Shown here: piece after piece, positions 27,208 through 35,183 of the stretch | How the letters are laid out: every line of letters starts with the position of its first letter | How positions within the stretch are numbered: the stretch's first letter is position 1 | NCBI RefSeq assembly: GCF_000876655.1 | Contig: NZ_JYCN01000003.1 | Coordinates: 34,375 to 98,374, forward strand | DNA length: 64,000 nt | Source of the DNA: Arthrobacter sp. SPG23 | GTDB lineage: Bacteria; Actinomycetota; Actinomycetes; Actinomycetales; Micrococcaceae | Direction: 5' to 3' | Program-made: the position numbers and the translations under genes | Notes under the pieces: generated by a model | Seen by the model: the letters and a program-made list of their open reading frames with translations, nothing else | Database searches by the model: none | Told to the model about the DNA's origin: nothing

Positions 27208-28338
27208 CTAGGGCCTTTGGTCCTGTTCGCGCTCCCGGCGCTCGCGGTCGTGACGTTCGCGCAGGTCGCGTCCCCGCCGGATATCCTCTTCTTCCCGGAC
27301 CTGCAGCTTGTCGCTTTGCTTGGTGTCCCGGGGCGGCAGCTGGATGGTTTCCTCAGCTTCGATGCCGGCCTGGAGCTGGCGGCCCCGCTCCATCTCGGCG
27401 TCGAACTCGGCGCCGAACAGCAGGGACATGTTCAGGATCCACAGCCAGAGCAGCGCGATGATCACGCCGCCGATAGCGCCGTAGGTCTTGTTGTAGCTGT
27501 TGAAATTCGCCACGTAGAAGCCGAACGCCAGGGAAGCCAGAAGGAAGACCACCAGGGCGATGGCGGATCCCATGCTCATCCAGCGGAATTTCGGCTGCTT
27601 GACGTTGGGGGTGGCGTAGAAGAGCACGGCAATCGCCGCAATGACCAGTACCAGCATCACCGGCCATTTGGCGATGTTCCAGACGGCCAGGAACGCGTCG
27701 CCCAGGCCGATGACGTTCCCGACGGACTCTGCGACGGGCCCGCTGAGCACCAGCATCGCGGCCAGCACGACGACGATCAGCAGATTCACCAGGGTGACGC
27801 CCAGCATGGTGCCCCGGAGCTTGAGGAAGGGCCGGCCCTCATCGACCTCGTACACCCGGTTCATGGCCCGGCCGAAGGCGCCCACGTAGCCGGACGCGGA
27901 CCAGAGCGCGGTGAGGAGTCCAAGGACCAGGGTGAAGCCGGCAGCCGAGGAGCCGGCCAGGTCTTCAACCACAGGGCGGAGTGTGTTGACGGTCTCGCCC
28001 GGGGCTATGCCCTGGACGATGTCGAGCAGTGCTGACGTAGTTTTCTGGGCGTCGCCGAAAATACCGAGCAGGGACACCAGTGCCAACAACGCCGGGAAGA
28101 TTGAGAGGACCGAATAGTAGGTCAGGGCAGCGGCGAGGTCAGGGCACTGGTCCTTGGTGAATTCCCGGAAGGTCTTCTTCGCGATGTACTTCCACGAGGG
28201 CTTGCTGACATCGGCGGGACTGTCCGGTTTGCGGGAATCATCCGGTGCGGGAGCGGTACGTGCCTTGGCGGTGCTGCTCTCAGGGGTTTCGGCGTCGTCC
28301 ATGGAGCCAGTTTCCGCCTTGGTGAAGTTCTTGGCCAT
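27208..28338 (-). CDS. YihY/BrkB family integral membrane protein
   Basis: A 376-residue protein. The first 50 residues are hydrophilic and Ala/Pro/Asp-rich. Residues about 60-310 hold six membrane segments with the family sequences DLAAALTYYSVLSIFPALLALVSLLG, GYVGAFGRAMNRVYEV and LLWLWILNMSLLFGAEFDAEMERGR. The C-terminal 60 residues are strongly charged (RDLRERHDRERREREQ). The YihY/BrkB family has no settled function. It is the last gene of a four-gene minus-strand cluster with DUF3618 and Holin-X proteins. Confidence 0.85.
   Translation of the reverse strand: MAKNFTKAETGSMDDAETPESSTAKARTAPAPDDSRKPDSPADVSKPSWKYIAKKTFREFTKDQCPDLAAALTYYSVLSIFPALLALVSLLGIFGDAQKTTSALLDIVQGIAPGETVNTLRPVVEDLAGSSAAGFTLVLGLLTALWSASGYVGAFGRAMNRVYEVDEGRPFLKLRGTMLGVTLVNLLIVVVLAAMLVLSGPVAESVGNVIGLGDAFLAVWNIAKWPVMLVLVIAAIAVLFYATPNVKQPKFRWMSMGSAIALVVFLLASLAFGFYVANFNSYNKTYGAIGGVIIALLWLWILNMSLLFGAEFDAEMERGRQLQAGIEAEETIQLPPRDTKQSDKLQVREEEDIRRGRDLRERHDRERREREQDQRP
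27210..27224 (-). promoter_or_regulatory. DosR-like box upstream of the universal stress gene
   Basis: On the minus strand it reads AGGACCAAAGGCCCT, a nearly symmetrical site with both half-sites close to the DosR/DevR pattern. It lies 87-101 bases before the ATG at 27123 and overlaps the end of the BrkB gene on the same strand. It is the best of the five boxes. Confidence 0.5.
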
Positions 28339-28419
28339 TGGAATCTTCTTTCGTGGTTAAGCGCAGCGGCCGGCTGCCCAGCGCGTCAGCGAGGGCAACC
28401 GGCCGTCTTTCGGGTCGTG

Positions 28420-29016
28420 CTACACCTGTTGGACATTGTCCTTGGCGTCTGCGGCGCGGTACTTCACGTCGTCCACTGCGCCCTGGCCTTCGGCTTTGAC
28501 GTGGTCCGTTGCTTCCATCGCAGTTGCCTTGACGTTTTCCATGGCGTCCTGCGCGGGCGCCTTCAGTCCTGCGGCGACGTCCTTGGCAGCTTCGGTCAGC
28601 TCGGTGGTGAGCGGCTCGGCCTTGGTCTTGAGCGCATCCGCAGCTTCACGCTCCTTCTCGCTCGCCGGAATCAGCGAGGAGAACAGCATCCCGGCGCCGA
28701 AGGCGATCAGGCCTGCCGCAAGCGGGTTGCCCTGAGTCTTGGCGCGGACCTGGCGGGGGGCGTCCCCGATGGCCGCGCCGGCGTCGGACAGCTGCCCTCC
28801 GGCGCCGGAGGTGCCTGAATGCATCCGATCAGTGGCGTGTTCGGCTGTTCCCATGACCTTCTCCTTCACTCCAAACACGGCGTCCTTCACCTTGTCCGTC
28901 TGGCGGTGGACGATGTTCGACGGGGTAACTTTGTCCGCCACGGCGTCGACATTGGTGCCGAGCCGCGCGCGGGTTGCTTCGATGTCGGCGCGGATGGCGT
29001 CCGGGTTTTCACTCAT
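28420..29016 (-). CDS. DUF3618 domain stress-associated protein
   Basis: A 198-residue protein. It starts MSENPDAIRADIEATRARLGTNVDAVADKVTPSNIVHRQ, the DUF3618 signature. One short hydrophobic segment follows near residues 100-118 (NPLAAGLIAFGAGMLFSSL), then a long Ala/Lys/Glu-rich helix with KAEP, KAPAQ and KAEGQ repeats that resembles LEA-type or apolipoprotein-like helices. It is probably a membrane-anchored envelope protein. It lies between the Holin-X gene (32-base gap) and the BrkB gene. Confidence 0.8.
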   Translation of the reverse strand: MSENPDAIRADIEATRARLGTNVDAVADKVTPSNIVHRQTDKVKDAVFGVKEKVMGTAEHATDRMHSGTSGAGGQLSDAGAAIGDAPRQVRAKTQGNPLAAGLIAFGAGMLFSSLIPASEKEREAADALKTKAEPLTTELTEAAKDVAAGLKAPAQDAMENVKATAMEATDHVKAEGQGAVDDVKYRAADAKDNVQQV

Positions 29017-29048
29017 CGTGTGTACCTCGAGCTCTCTTGTACCTGGGT

Positions 29049-29471
29049 CTAGTGGCTGGGTTTGAGGGTGGGGGGTATTTCCTGGAGCGTTTCCGCGGTC
29101 TGCGGCATGCCCTTGATCGCGTTGAGCTGTTTACGGCCAACGGATGCCAGGACAGCGGCGATGATGCCCCAGATAACGGCGAGGACGACGGCGGACCAGC
29201 CGAGTCCCATCACCGTTCCCAGCGCCCACCAGAGTGCCAGGGAGAGGAACAGGAGGACGAAGTGGCCCGCCACTCCGGCCCCGGCCAGCATCCCGCCGCC
29301 TTTTCCGGCGCGGGACGCCGACTGCTTCAGTTCGGCCTTGGCAAGTTCCACCTCCTGGCGCATCAGGGTGGAAATGTCCCGGGTGACGTCGCCGAGCAGG
29401 TCACCCAGGGAGGTGTTGTCCGCTTTGGCGTGGGCCGCCGTCGGCGGGGTGTCCGAAAATTGGTTGCTCAT
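29049..29471 (-). CDS. Phage holin family protein (actinobacterial Holin-X)
   Basis: A 140-residue protein. SLGDLLGDVTRDISTLMRQEVELAKAELKQSASRAGKG is the conserved N-terminal part of the Holin-X/DUF1469 family, and two hydrophobic hairpin segments follow (about residues 62-85 and 90-112). Despite the name it is not from a phage; the family is found in normal actinobacterial operons. The start overlaps the stop of the upstream gene by four bases. Confidence 0.8.
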   Translation of the reverse strand: MSNQFSDTPPTAAHAKADNTSLGDLLGDVTRDISTLMRQEVELAKAELKQSASRAGKGGGMLAGAGVAGHFVLLFLSLALWWALGTVMGLGWSAVVLAVIWGIIAAVLASVGRKQLNAIKGMPQTAETLQEIPPTLKPSH

Positions 29472-30445
29472 CGCTGCCCTCCGCGCAGGGGGTCATCCCG
29501 GTACGGGTCGTCGGCGGCGAGGGGGTCGGCGGCGAGGGGATCAGCGGCCAGCGGATCTGCGGCCCACTGGTCCTGTTGCGTACCTTCGTCCGCCACCGGG
29601 TTGGGCGGGTACGTGTCTGCCGGATAACCTTCGGCTCCGGTCTGGGCGTCGCCATAGGCGTCCGCGCCGGCATAGGCTCCGGTGCCCGCTCCGGCTGCAG
29701 ACAGGCCCGCAGTGGTGGCGTCGGGGGCCGGCATCTGTACCGGCGGCGGCGGAACCGCTGTCCCCGTGTCGGGAACATAGCCGGGAACGCTGGAAATGGG
29801 GGCGCGTGAGGTGCGGCTGCCCAGCGAATCAGTGGAGTCCGGTGCCCCGGCAGTGAGGCTGCGTGTCAGCCGGCCTGCGAGGATTCCCGCTCCGGCGGCC
29901 AGCATCAGGAATGTTCCGGGGCGCTGCCGGGCGAACGTCTTTACTTCGTCGAGCAGTGAGCCGGGGTCGCGGCCTTCCAGCCACGACGCCACGGACGCGG
30001 ACCGGTCCGCAGCCTGGCGGATCAGGTCAGTGGCCACGCCGGGCTGATCGGAGGCGTCAGCCATCGTGCGGAGCTCGCCGGAAATGGAATGGAGGCCCTG
30101 GGCCACCTTCTGCTGCTGGGCGCCGGCCTGGTCTGTCAGGTCCGTCTTTGCCTGGTAGAGCAGATCCTTGGCGTTGGCCTTGACCTCACCGGCGACGTTG
30201 GCAGCCTCGGCCTTGGCGGTTTCAGCCACGTGCTGGGCGGAGTCCGTTGCCTGGTGGGCCACGTCGCCGGCCTCCTGCTTGGCCGTCTCCGTCTTCGACG
30301 GCGTGCCTTGCGATGCCGGGTAGGTGGTGTCATAGGTGGCGGTGTCATAGGCGGCGTCGGCTTCCGGCATCGCCGGGACGGCCGTTTGCTCTGCGACCCC
30401 AGGGGTGCCGTAGCTACCGTCCTGTGGCCATCGGTTCTCTGTCAT
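29468..30445 (-). CDS. Hydrophilic Ala-rich envelope protein, first gene of the Holin-X/BrkB operon
   Basis: About 325 residues from the ATG at 30445 (MTENRWPQDGSYG), with GGAAAG upstream; the frame reaches 30493. The protein is mostly hydrophilic. Residues about 55-130 form a long amphipathic helix (KQEAGDVAHQATDSAQHVAETAKAEAANV), like LEA or apolipoprotein repeats. Next comes a conserved GQHxLxSxSGELRxMA-type stretch (VAQGLHSISGELRTMADAS) and one hydrophobic segment (FLMLAAGAGILAGRL). The C-terminus is low complexity with an ADPLA array. No specific biochemical role is known; an envelope or desiccation-stress role is likely. Confidence 0.7.
   Translation of the reverse strand: MTENRWPQDGSYGTPGVAEQTAVPAMPEADAAYDTATYDTTYPASQGTPSKTETAKQEAGDVAHQATDSAQHVAETAKAEAANVAGEVKANAKDLLYQAKTDLTDQAGAQQQKVAQGLHSISGELRTMADASDQPGVATDLIRQAADRSASVASWLEGRDPGSLLDEVKTFARQRPGTFLMLAAGAGILAGRLTRSLTAGAPDSTDSLGSRTSRAPISSVPGYVPDTGTAVPPPPVQMPAPDATTAGLSAAGAGTGAYAGADAYGDAQTGAEGYPADTYPPNPVADEGTQQDQWAADPLAADPLAADPLAADDPYRDDPLRGGQR
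29519..29563. repeat. Three 15-bp in-frame repeats encoding AADPL
   Basis: Three consecutive 15-base units (29519-29533, 29534-29548, 29549-29563) encode AADPL each on the minus strand, followed by a degenerate AADDP. They form the disordered C-terminus of the first gene of the operon. Confidence 0.8.
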
Positions 30446-30507
30446 CTTCGCGCTCTCTTTCCAGAAGGTCGGCTGCTGATCAAGAACCAGCAATAACTGG
30501 CTACTAA

Positions 30508-30537
30508 ATAGTAAGCATGATTACTATCAAATAGTAA
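30508..30537 (-). promoter_or_regulatory. Cluster of alternating ATAGTAA half-sites upstream of the DUF3618 operon
   Basis: ATAGTAA (30508-30514), TTACTAT (30521-30527) and ATAGTAA (30531-30537) form two overlapping inverted repeats, 63-92 bases before the operon start at 30445. The local AT content is far above the surroundings. The central TAAGCATGATTA resembles the palindrome upstream of dps. It is probably a repressor or activator site overlapping the promoter. Confidence 0.5.
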
Positions 30538-30733
30538 GCACCCTTGGTGTATTAGTTTTTTGAGCCGGGCATTTTCCGGCGCGGCCGGCACGGCCGTTGC
30601 GGATCAGCCCTTGCGGATCAGCGCCGCGAGCTTCGCGGGCTCAGCACCGGGCCCAGGCGATGGCGAGGGGGCCGCAGCCGGCGAGGCGCCGGTCAACTAG
30701 GGTTGAAGCATGAGCAATGCGGTGGCCGGCTAA

Positions 30734-31642
30734 ATGGCAAAGAAGGGCCGGTCTGCCGGCAGGAACGCTGAACGGTCGACGCCGGGAGTAGTGGAAGTGC
30801 CCAGAGGAACCCGCCCCGCCGGGCCGGTTGAGGGCGTGTACTACATCGACACCGGGGACTGCGAGCTGATCGCTGACCAGGACAATTCGACCGGCTGGCT
30901 CCTGCGCATCAACGGCGTTATGAGCTCACATATCGACTTGGCGGACCCGCTGTTTCTCGACTTCGAGTACATGCGGTGGATGTCCGCTCTGGTGGAATCG
31001 CGGTGGCCCCGGGAGGCCAGGCCCAAGCTGCGCGCCCTGCACCTGGGCGGAGGTGCGTGCTCGCTGGCCCGCTACTTCCACGCCGCCTACCCGGAAGCCC
31101 GCCAGGTGGTGGTGGAGCTGGACGGCAAGCTGGCCGAGTATGTCCGCGGCTGGTTCGACCTCCCCAAAGCGCCGCTGCTGAGGCTCCGGGTGGGGGAGGC
31201 GCGTGAAGTCACTGAGTCGCTCACGCCCCAGACCCGCGACGTCATCATCCGCGATGTGTTTGCCGGCGCGCTGACACCCCGGCCGCTGACCACCGCCGAA
31301 TTCAACGGGCATGCCAGGAGCGTGCTGGCTCCCGGCGGGATCTACGTGGTGAACTCCGGCGACGCTCCGGACCTGAAGAACGCCCGCGAAGACGCCGCCA
31401 CCATCGCGGCCGTTTTCGAGCACACCCTGATCATCGCCGACCCCGCCATGCTCAAGGGCCGGCGGTACGGCAATATGGTGATGGCCGGCAGTGACCAGCC
31501 GTTCGACGACGACCCCCAGCTGGCCCGCAGGCTGCTGGGCGGCGGTGTCCCGGCGCACATCTGGGACGACGCCAAGGTGCGCGCCTTTGCCGCCGGCGCG
31601 CCCGTCCGCCATGACCCTGCACCGCCGTCGCCCGCACCATAA
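30734..31642 (+). CDS. Spermidine synthase-like (polyamine aminopropyltransferase fold) protein
   Basis: A 302-residue protein with the spermidine-synthase Rossmann fold: RALHLGGGACSLARYFHAAYP (SAM-type glycine motif), QVVVELDGKLAEYVRGWF (acidic residue after strand 2) and DVIIRDVFAGALTPRPLTT. The strand IRDVF replaces the catalytic D-x-x-D of true synthases, and the N-terminal beta domain is short, so transfer of an aminopropyl group is doubtful. Many such actinobacterial proteins are annotated as spermidine synthase without proof. The gene starts one base after a seven-residue mini reading frame. Confidence 0.75.
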   Translation: MAKKGRSAGRNAERSTPGVVEVPRGTRPAGPVEGVYYIDTGDCELIADQDNSTGWLLRINGVMSSHIDLADPLFLDFEYMRWMSALVESRWPREARPKLRALHLGGGACSLARYFHAAYPEARQVVVELDGKLAEYVRGWFDLPKAPLLRLRVGEAREVTESLTPQTRDVIIRDVFAGALTPRPLTTAEFNGHARSVLAPGGIYVVNSGDAPDLKNAREDAATIAAVFEHTLIIADPAMLKGRRYGNMVMAGSDQPFDDDPQLARRLLGGGVPAHIWDDAKVRAFAAGAPVRHDPAPPSPAP

Positions 31643-31783
31643 GCGCAAGGCCGGTGCAACAAAAGCCGCGGTAGACGCAAAGTTGCGTCAAGAATCGGCT
31701 ATCGCGGTCATTTTTGTCTTTCCGGCCCTGTGCGCGTTGTAAGTTTGTGGAAGCTCTCCGCTTTCCCCCAAGACCGGAGGGCA

Positions 31784-31827
31784 GGAAGCCTCCGCGCTTG
31801 AGTCCCCTGACTCGCGCGGAGGCTTCC
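31784..31827. terminator. Bidirectional terminator hairpin
   Basis: Arms 31784-31796 and 31815-31827 are perfectly complementary over 13 bases (GGAAGCCTCCGCG). An inner GAGT/ACTC stem lies in the loop and a T-rich stretch follows. It lies between the convergent spermidine-synthase-like gene and the LysR gene and can serve both. Confidence 0.8.
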
Positions 31828-31865
31828 TTCATTCCGTCCGGACACCCCCGCCGGGAGTCTCCCCG

Positions 31866-32762
31866 TCATCCCCTGCCGAGCAGGGCCTCCCGGTGTTCCA
31901 CCGCCTGGTCCCGCAAGGCCTGCACCACCGCCGCAACTGCGGGCCGCCGCATGGAGTCGGGACGAAGCACCATCCAGTAGGGGAGCCGCTCGGAGAAAGC
32001 ATCCGGAAGCAGCCGGACCAGGTCGTCGTGCAGGTCACCCATGAAACACGGCAGGAAGCCAATGCCCGCGCCGGCCCGGGTCGCCTCCACATGGACAAAC
32101 ACATTGGTGGAGCTCAGGCCGTCCTTCATGGCCGGGACCAGCCTGCGCGGCGCATCGAGGTCGTCCACCTGAAGCATGGAGTCCACGAAATAGACCAGCG
32201 GGTGTTCCGTCAGTTCCTCCACCGTTGCCGGCGTCCCGTTTTCGGCCAGGTAGGCCTTCGAGGCATACATGCCCAGCACGTATTCGCCCAGTTTAAAGGC
32301 TTCGGCGCGGTGCACCTGGGGCTCGCCCACCACCACCTCGATGTCCAGCCCGGAGCGCTGCTGCAGGGCCCGCCGGGTCACGGTGACGATCTCCACGCTG
32401 AGCCCCGGATGCTTCCGCCGCAGCTTCGCCACTGCAGGTGCGGCGATGTAGGCGCTGAAGCCGTCAGTGGCTGTCATGCGCACAACGCCCGTGATGGGGT
32501 CCGGTGCCTGGCCGGGCCGGCCCAGGCTGCGCACGGCCTTTTCCACCTGCTCGGCCACCAGCACCGCCGCGGCGCCGAGTTCCGTCAGTTCCCAGGCGCC
32601 GGCCGCACGGGAGAGGACACGGCCGCCGAGCGTTTTCTCCAGGGCCGCTATCCGGCGGGAAACAGTGGTGTGGTTCAGTCCCAGCGCCTGTGCCGCCGTC
32701 GTGAATTTTGCTGACCGCGAGACGGCCAGCAGGACCAGAAGGTCATCAGGATTGGCTTCCAT
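31866..32762 (-). CDS. LysR family transcriptional regulator
   Basis: About 298 residues from the ATG at 32762 (MEANPDDLLVLLAVSRS), the usual LysR length; the frame continues to 32825. The helix-turn-helix is KFTTAAQALGLNHTTVSRRIAALEKTLGGRVLSR. The effector domain follows from about residue 90 (GVVRMTATDGFSAYIAAPAV). It is divergent from the MHS transporter gene, 134 bases away. LysR regulators usually control the divergent gene with a co-inducer, here probably the transported acid. Confidence 0.9.
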   Translation of the reverse strand: MEANPDDLLVLLAVSRSAKFTTAAQALGLNHTTVSRRIAALEKTLGGRVLSRAAGAWELTELGAAAVLVAEQVEKAVRSLGRPGQAPDPITGVVRMTATDGFSAYIAAPAVAKLRRKHPGLSVEIVTVTRRALQQRSGLDIEVVVGEPQVHRAEAFKLGEYVLGMYASKAYLAENGTPATVEELTEHPLVYFVDSMLQVDDLDAPRRLVPAMKDGLSSTNVFVHVEATRAGAGIGFLPCFMGDLHDDLVRLLPDAFSERLPYWMVLRPDSMRRPAVAAVVQALRDQAVEHREALLGRG

Positions 32763-32896
32763 ATCTGCAATTCTGCACACAAGGAGTGCCGGTTTGGCCA
32801 TTGAACCGCCGAGTTTCTGCGGCAATACTCATCTGAGCCCATTCAGTGCTGTGGATCACAGCGCGTGTCGACGTGGACACTAAAGGAGAAACAAAT

Positions 32897-34276
32897 ATGA
32901 GCGTAGAACAACGCTCTGCAACACCGGCCGCTTCCGCCCCAAAGGGCGCCGGCCTCAAGAAGATCGTCGCAGCCTCCATGGTTGGCACCGTAGTGGAATG
33001 GTATGAATTCTTCCTCTACGCCACCGCAGCAACCCTGGTGTTCGGAAAGTACTTCTTCCCCGCCACCGGCAATGAGCTGGACGGCATCATCCAGGCCTTC
33101 ATCACCTATGCGGTCGGCTTCGTGGCCCGCCCGCTCGGCGGCATCGTCTTCGGCCAGATCGGCGACAAGCTCGGCCGCAAGCCCACCCTTCAGCTCACAA
33201 TCGTGATCATCGGTGTGTCCACCTTCCTGATGGGCTGCCTCCCCGGCTTCGCCGAGATCGGCTACCTGGCACCGGCACTCCTGGTGTTCCTGCGCTTCAT
33301 CCAGGGCTTCGCGCTGGGCGGCGAATGGGGCGGCGCCGTGCTCCTTGTCGCCGAGCACAGCCCCAACAAGTCCCGCGGATTCTGGTCCAGCTGGCCCCAG
33401 TCCGCTGTTCCGGTAGGCAACCTGCTGGCCACCCTGGTTCTGTTCATCATGTCCAACGTCCTCAGCAGCGCGGACTTCCTCGGCTGGGGCTGGCGCGTGG
33501 CGTTCTGGCTCTCCGCCGTGATCGTGTTCGTCGGCTACTACATCCGCACCAACGTTTCCGAGTCCCCGATCTTCCTGGAAGCGAAAGCCCAGCTGGAGCA
33601 GGAGCAGGCCGTCAGCTACGGCGTCGGCGAAGTCATCCGCAAGTACCCCAAAGGCATCCTGCAGGCCATGGGCCTCCGGTTCGCGGAAAACATCATGTAC
33701 TACCTCGTGGTCAGCTTCGCGATCGTGTACCTCAAGAGCGTGCACAAGTACGACACGTCCTCGCTCCTGCTGGCGCTGCTGATCGCCCACCTCATCCACT
33801 TCCTGGTCATCCCCCAGGTGGGACGGCTCGTGGACAGCTGGGGCCGGAAGCCTGTGTACCTGGTCGGCGCCATCACCGGTGCCACCTGGCCGTTCTTCGC
33901 CTTCCCCATGTTCGACACCAAGAACGCCGTGGTCATCGTCCTGGCAGTGACTATCGGCCTGTGCCTGCACGCGTTTATGTACGCGGGCCAGCCCGCCCTC
34001 ATGGCGGAGCTCTTCCCCACCAGGATGCGCTACGCAGGTGTATCGCTGGGCTCGCAGGTCACCTCGATCTTCGCCGGTTCGCTGGCGCCGCTCCTGGCCA
34101 CGCAGTGGCTCAAGGACACCGGATCATGGGTCCCCACCGCCATCTACCTGGTGGTGGCGTGCGCCGTCACCACGGTGGCAGTGTTGAGCCTCAAGGAAAC
34201 CAAGGGCATTGCCCTCGAGGACGTGGACAGGGCCGACGCCGAGCGCGAAGGCCTGGCGGTAGCAGCCACACGCTGA
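32897..34276 (+). CDS. MFS transporter, metabolite:H+ symporter (MHS) family
   Basis: About 459 residues from the ATG at 32897, behind the ribosome binding site AAAGGAG. The protein has twelve membrane segments. It shows the MHS signatures VVEWYEFFLYATAATLVFGKYFFP in helix 1, FVARPLGGIVFGQIGDKLGRKPTLQ (loop 2-3) and FIQGFALGGEWGGAVLLVAEH. MHS permeases import organic acids such as dicarboxylates, shikimate or betaines with protons. The next gene encodes 3-hydroxybutyrate dehydrogenase, so a hydroxybutyrate-type acid is a reasonable substrate (inference). Confidence 0.9.
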   Translation: MSVEQRSATPAASAPKGAGLKKIVAASMVGTVVEWYEFFLYATAATLVFGKYFFPATGNELDGIIQAFITYAVGFVARPLGGIVFGQIGDKLGRKPTLQLTIVIIGVSTFLMGCLPGFAEIGYLAPALLVFLRFIQGFALGGEWGGAVLLVAEHSPNKSRGFWSSWPQSAVPVGNLLATLVLFIMSNVLSSADFLGWGWRVAFWLSAVIVFVGYYIRTNVSESPIFLEAKAQLEQEQAVSYGVGEVIRKYPKGILQAMGLRFAENIMYYLVVSFAIVYLKSVHKYDTSSLLLALLIAHLIHFLVIPQVGRLVDSWGRKPVYLVGAITGATWPFFAFPMFDTKNAVVIVLAVTIGLCLHAFMYAGQPALMAELFPTRMRYAGVSLGSQVTSIFAGSLAPLLATQWLKDTGSWVPTAIYLVVACAVTTVAVLSLKETKGIALEDVDRADAEREGLAVAATR

Positions 34277-34290
34277 GCTACTGGATTTTG

Positions 34291-34317
34291 GCCGGCTCCA
34301 GCCTTGCTGGAGCCGGC
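34291..34317. terminator. Hairpin between the transporter and 3-hydroxybutyrate dehydrogenase genes
   Basis: GCCGGCTCCAGC and its complement pair over 12 bases around a three-base loop. No T-run follows, so it may only weaken read-through or stabilise the 3' end of the transporter transcript, allowing differential expression of the two co-directional genes. Confidence 0.55.
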
Positions 34318-34352
34318 CGGCCCGTTGAAACATTCGAACAGGAAGGCTGGTT

Positions 34353-35102
34353 ATGGAAAACACGCTGAACGGCCGCAAGGCACTGGTCACCGGAGGAGCC
34401 GGCGGCATCGGCGCAGCCAGTGTGCGGGCCCTCGCCGCACGCGGCGCCAAAGTGGTGATCGCCGACGTCGACGAGGCCGCCGCGGCAGCGCTCGCCGACG
34501 AAGTGGGCGGTACTGTCTGGGCGGTGGACCTGCTGGATGTGGACGCACTGGCAACGGCCAGCCTGGACTGCGACATCCTGGTCAACAACGCCGGAATCCA
34601 GCGCATCAGCCCTATCGAGGACTTCGAGCCGGCCGATTTCCGCCGGCTCATCACCCTCATGCTGGAGGCGCCGTTCCTGCTGATCCGGGCGGCGCTGCCA
34701 CATATGTATGCGAACAACTTCGGCCGGATCATCAACCTTTCGTCCGTGCACGGGATACGGGCCTCACCGTTCAAGAGCGCCTACGTTTCCGCCAAGCACG
34801 GCCTGGAAGGGCTCAGCAAGGTGACGGCGCTTGAGGGCGGGGCCCACGGGGTCACGTCCAACTGCATCAACCCCGGGTACGTGCGCACGCCCCTGGTGGA
34901 GTCGCAGATCGCCGACCAGGCCAAGGTTCACGGCATCCCCGAGGAAGAGGTGCTCGCCAAGATCATGCTCACCGAGTCCGCCATCAAGCGGCTGGTGGAG
35001 CCGGAGGAAGTCGCCTCGCTGGTCGCCTGGCTCGCCTCGAACGACGCCGGCATGGTCACCGGCGCCAGCTACACCATGGACGGCGGCTGGTCGGCGCGCT
35101 AG
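34353..35102 (+). CDS. bdhA: 3-hydroxybutyrate dehydrogenase (short-chain dehydrogenase)
   Basis: A 249-residue classical SDR: ALVTGGAGGIGAASVRAL binds NAD, DILVNNAGIQ follows, the catalytic Ser is in INLSSVHGIRASPFKS, and Tyr-xxx-Lys is in AYVSAKHGLEGLSK. The NNAGIQRISPIEDF and SSVHGxxASPFKSAYVSAKHG stretches are characteristic of D-3-hydroxybutyrate dehydrogenases, which interconvert 3-hydroxybutyrate and acetoacetate. The gene is 76 bases behind the transporter gene. Confidence 0.85.
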   Translation: MENTLNGRKALVTGGAGGIGAASVRALAARGAKVVIADVDEAAAAALADEVGGTVWAVDLLDVDALATASLDCDILVNNAGIQRISPIEDFEPADFRRLITLMLEAPFLLIRAALPHMYANNFGRIINLSSVHGIRASPFKSAYVSAKHGLEGLSKVTALEGGAHGVTSNCINPGYVRTPLVESQIADQAKVHGIPEEEVLAKIMLTESAIKRLVEPEEVASLVAWLASNDAGMVTGASYTMDGGWSAR

Positions 35103-35183
35103 GCCCGGGTCCAGGAAGGTAGGCGGGGAGGCAGCGCTCGGCGCCGGCAGCATTGCCGGTGCCGGCGCCGTTAGGCTGGGACC

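Noticed and set aside
29049..29471. Holin-named gene suggesting a prophage
   Set aside because: Holin-X family proteins are normal actinobacterial operon members; no other phage genes are present.
30710..30733. Seven-residue reading frame (MSNAVAG) ending right before the ATG of the spermidine-synthase-like gene
   Set aside because: It could be a coupled leader peptide, but it has only a weak ribosome binding site, no regulatory codon pattern, and can easily arise by chance.
31674..31689. Palindrome GACGCAA-AG-TTGCGTC after the spermidine-synthase-like gene
   Set aside because: It is short and has no nearby start or T-run; the stronger terminator follows at 31784.
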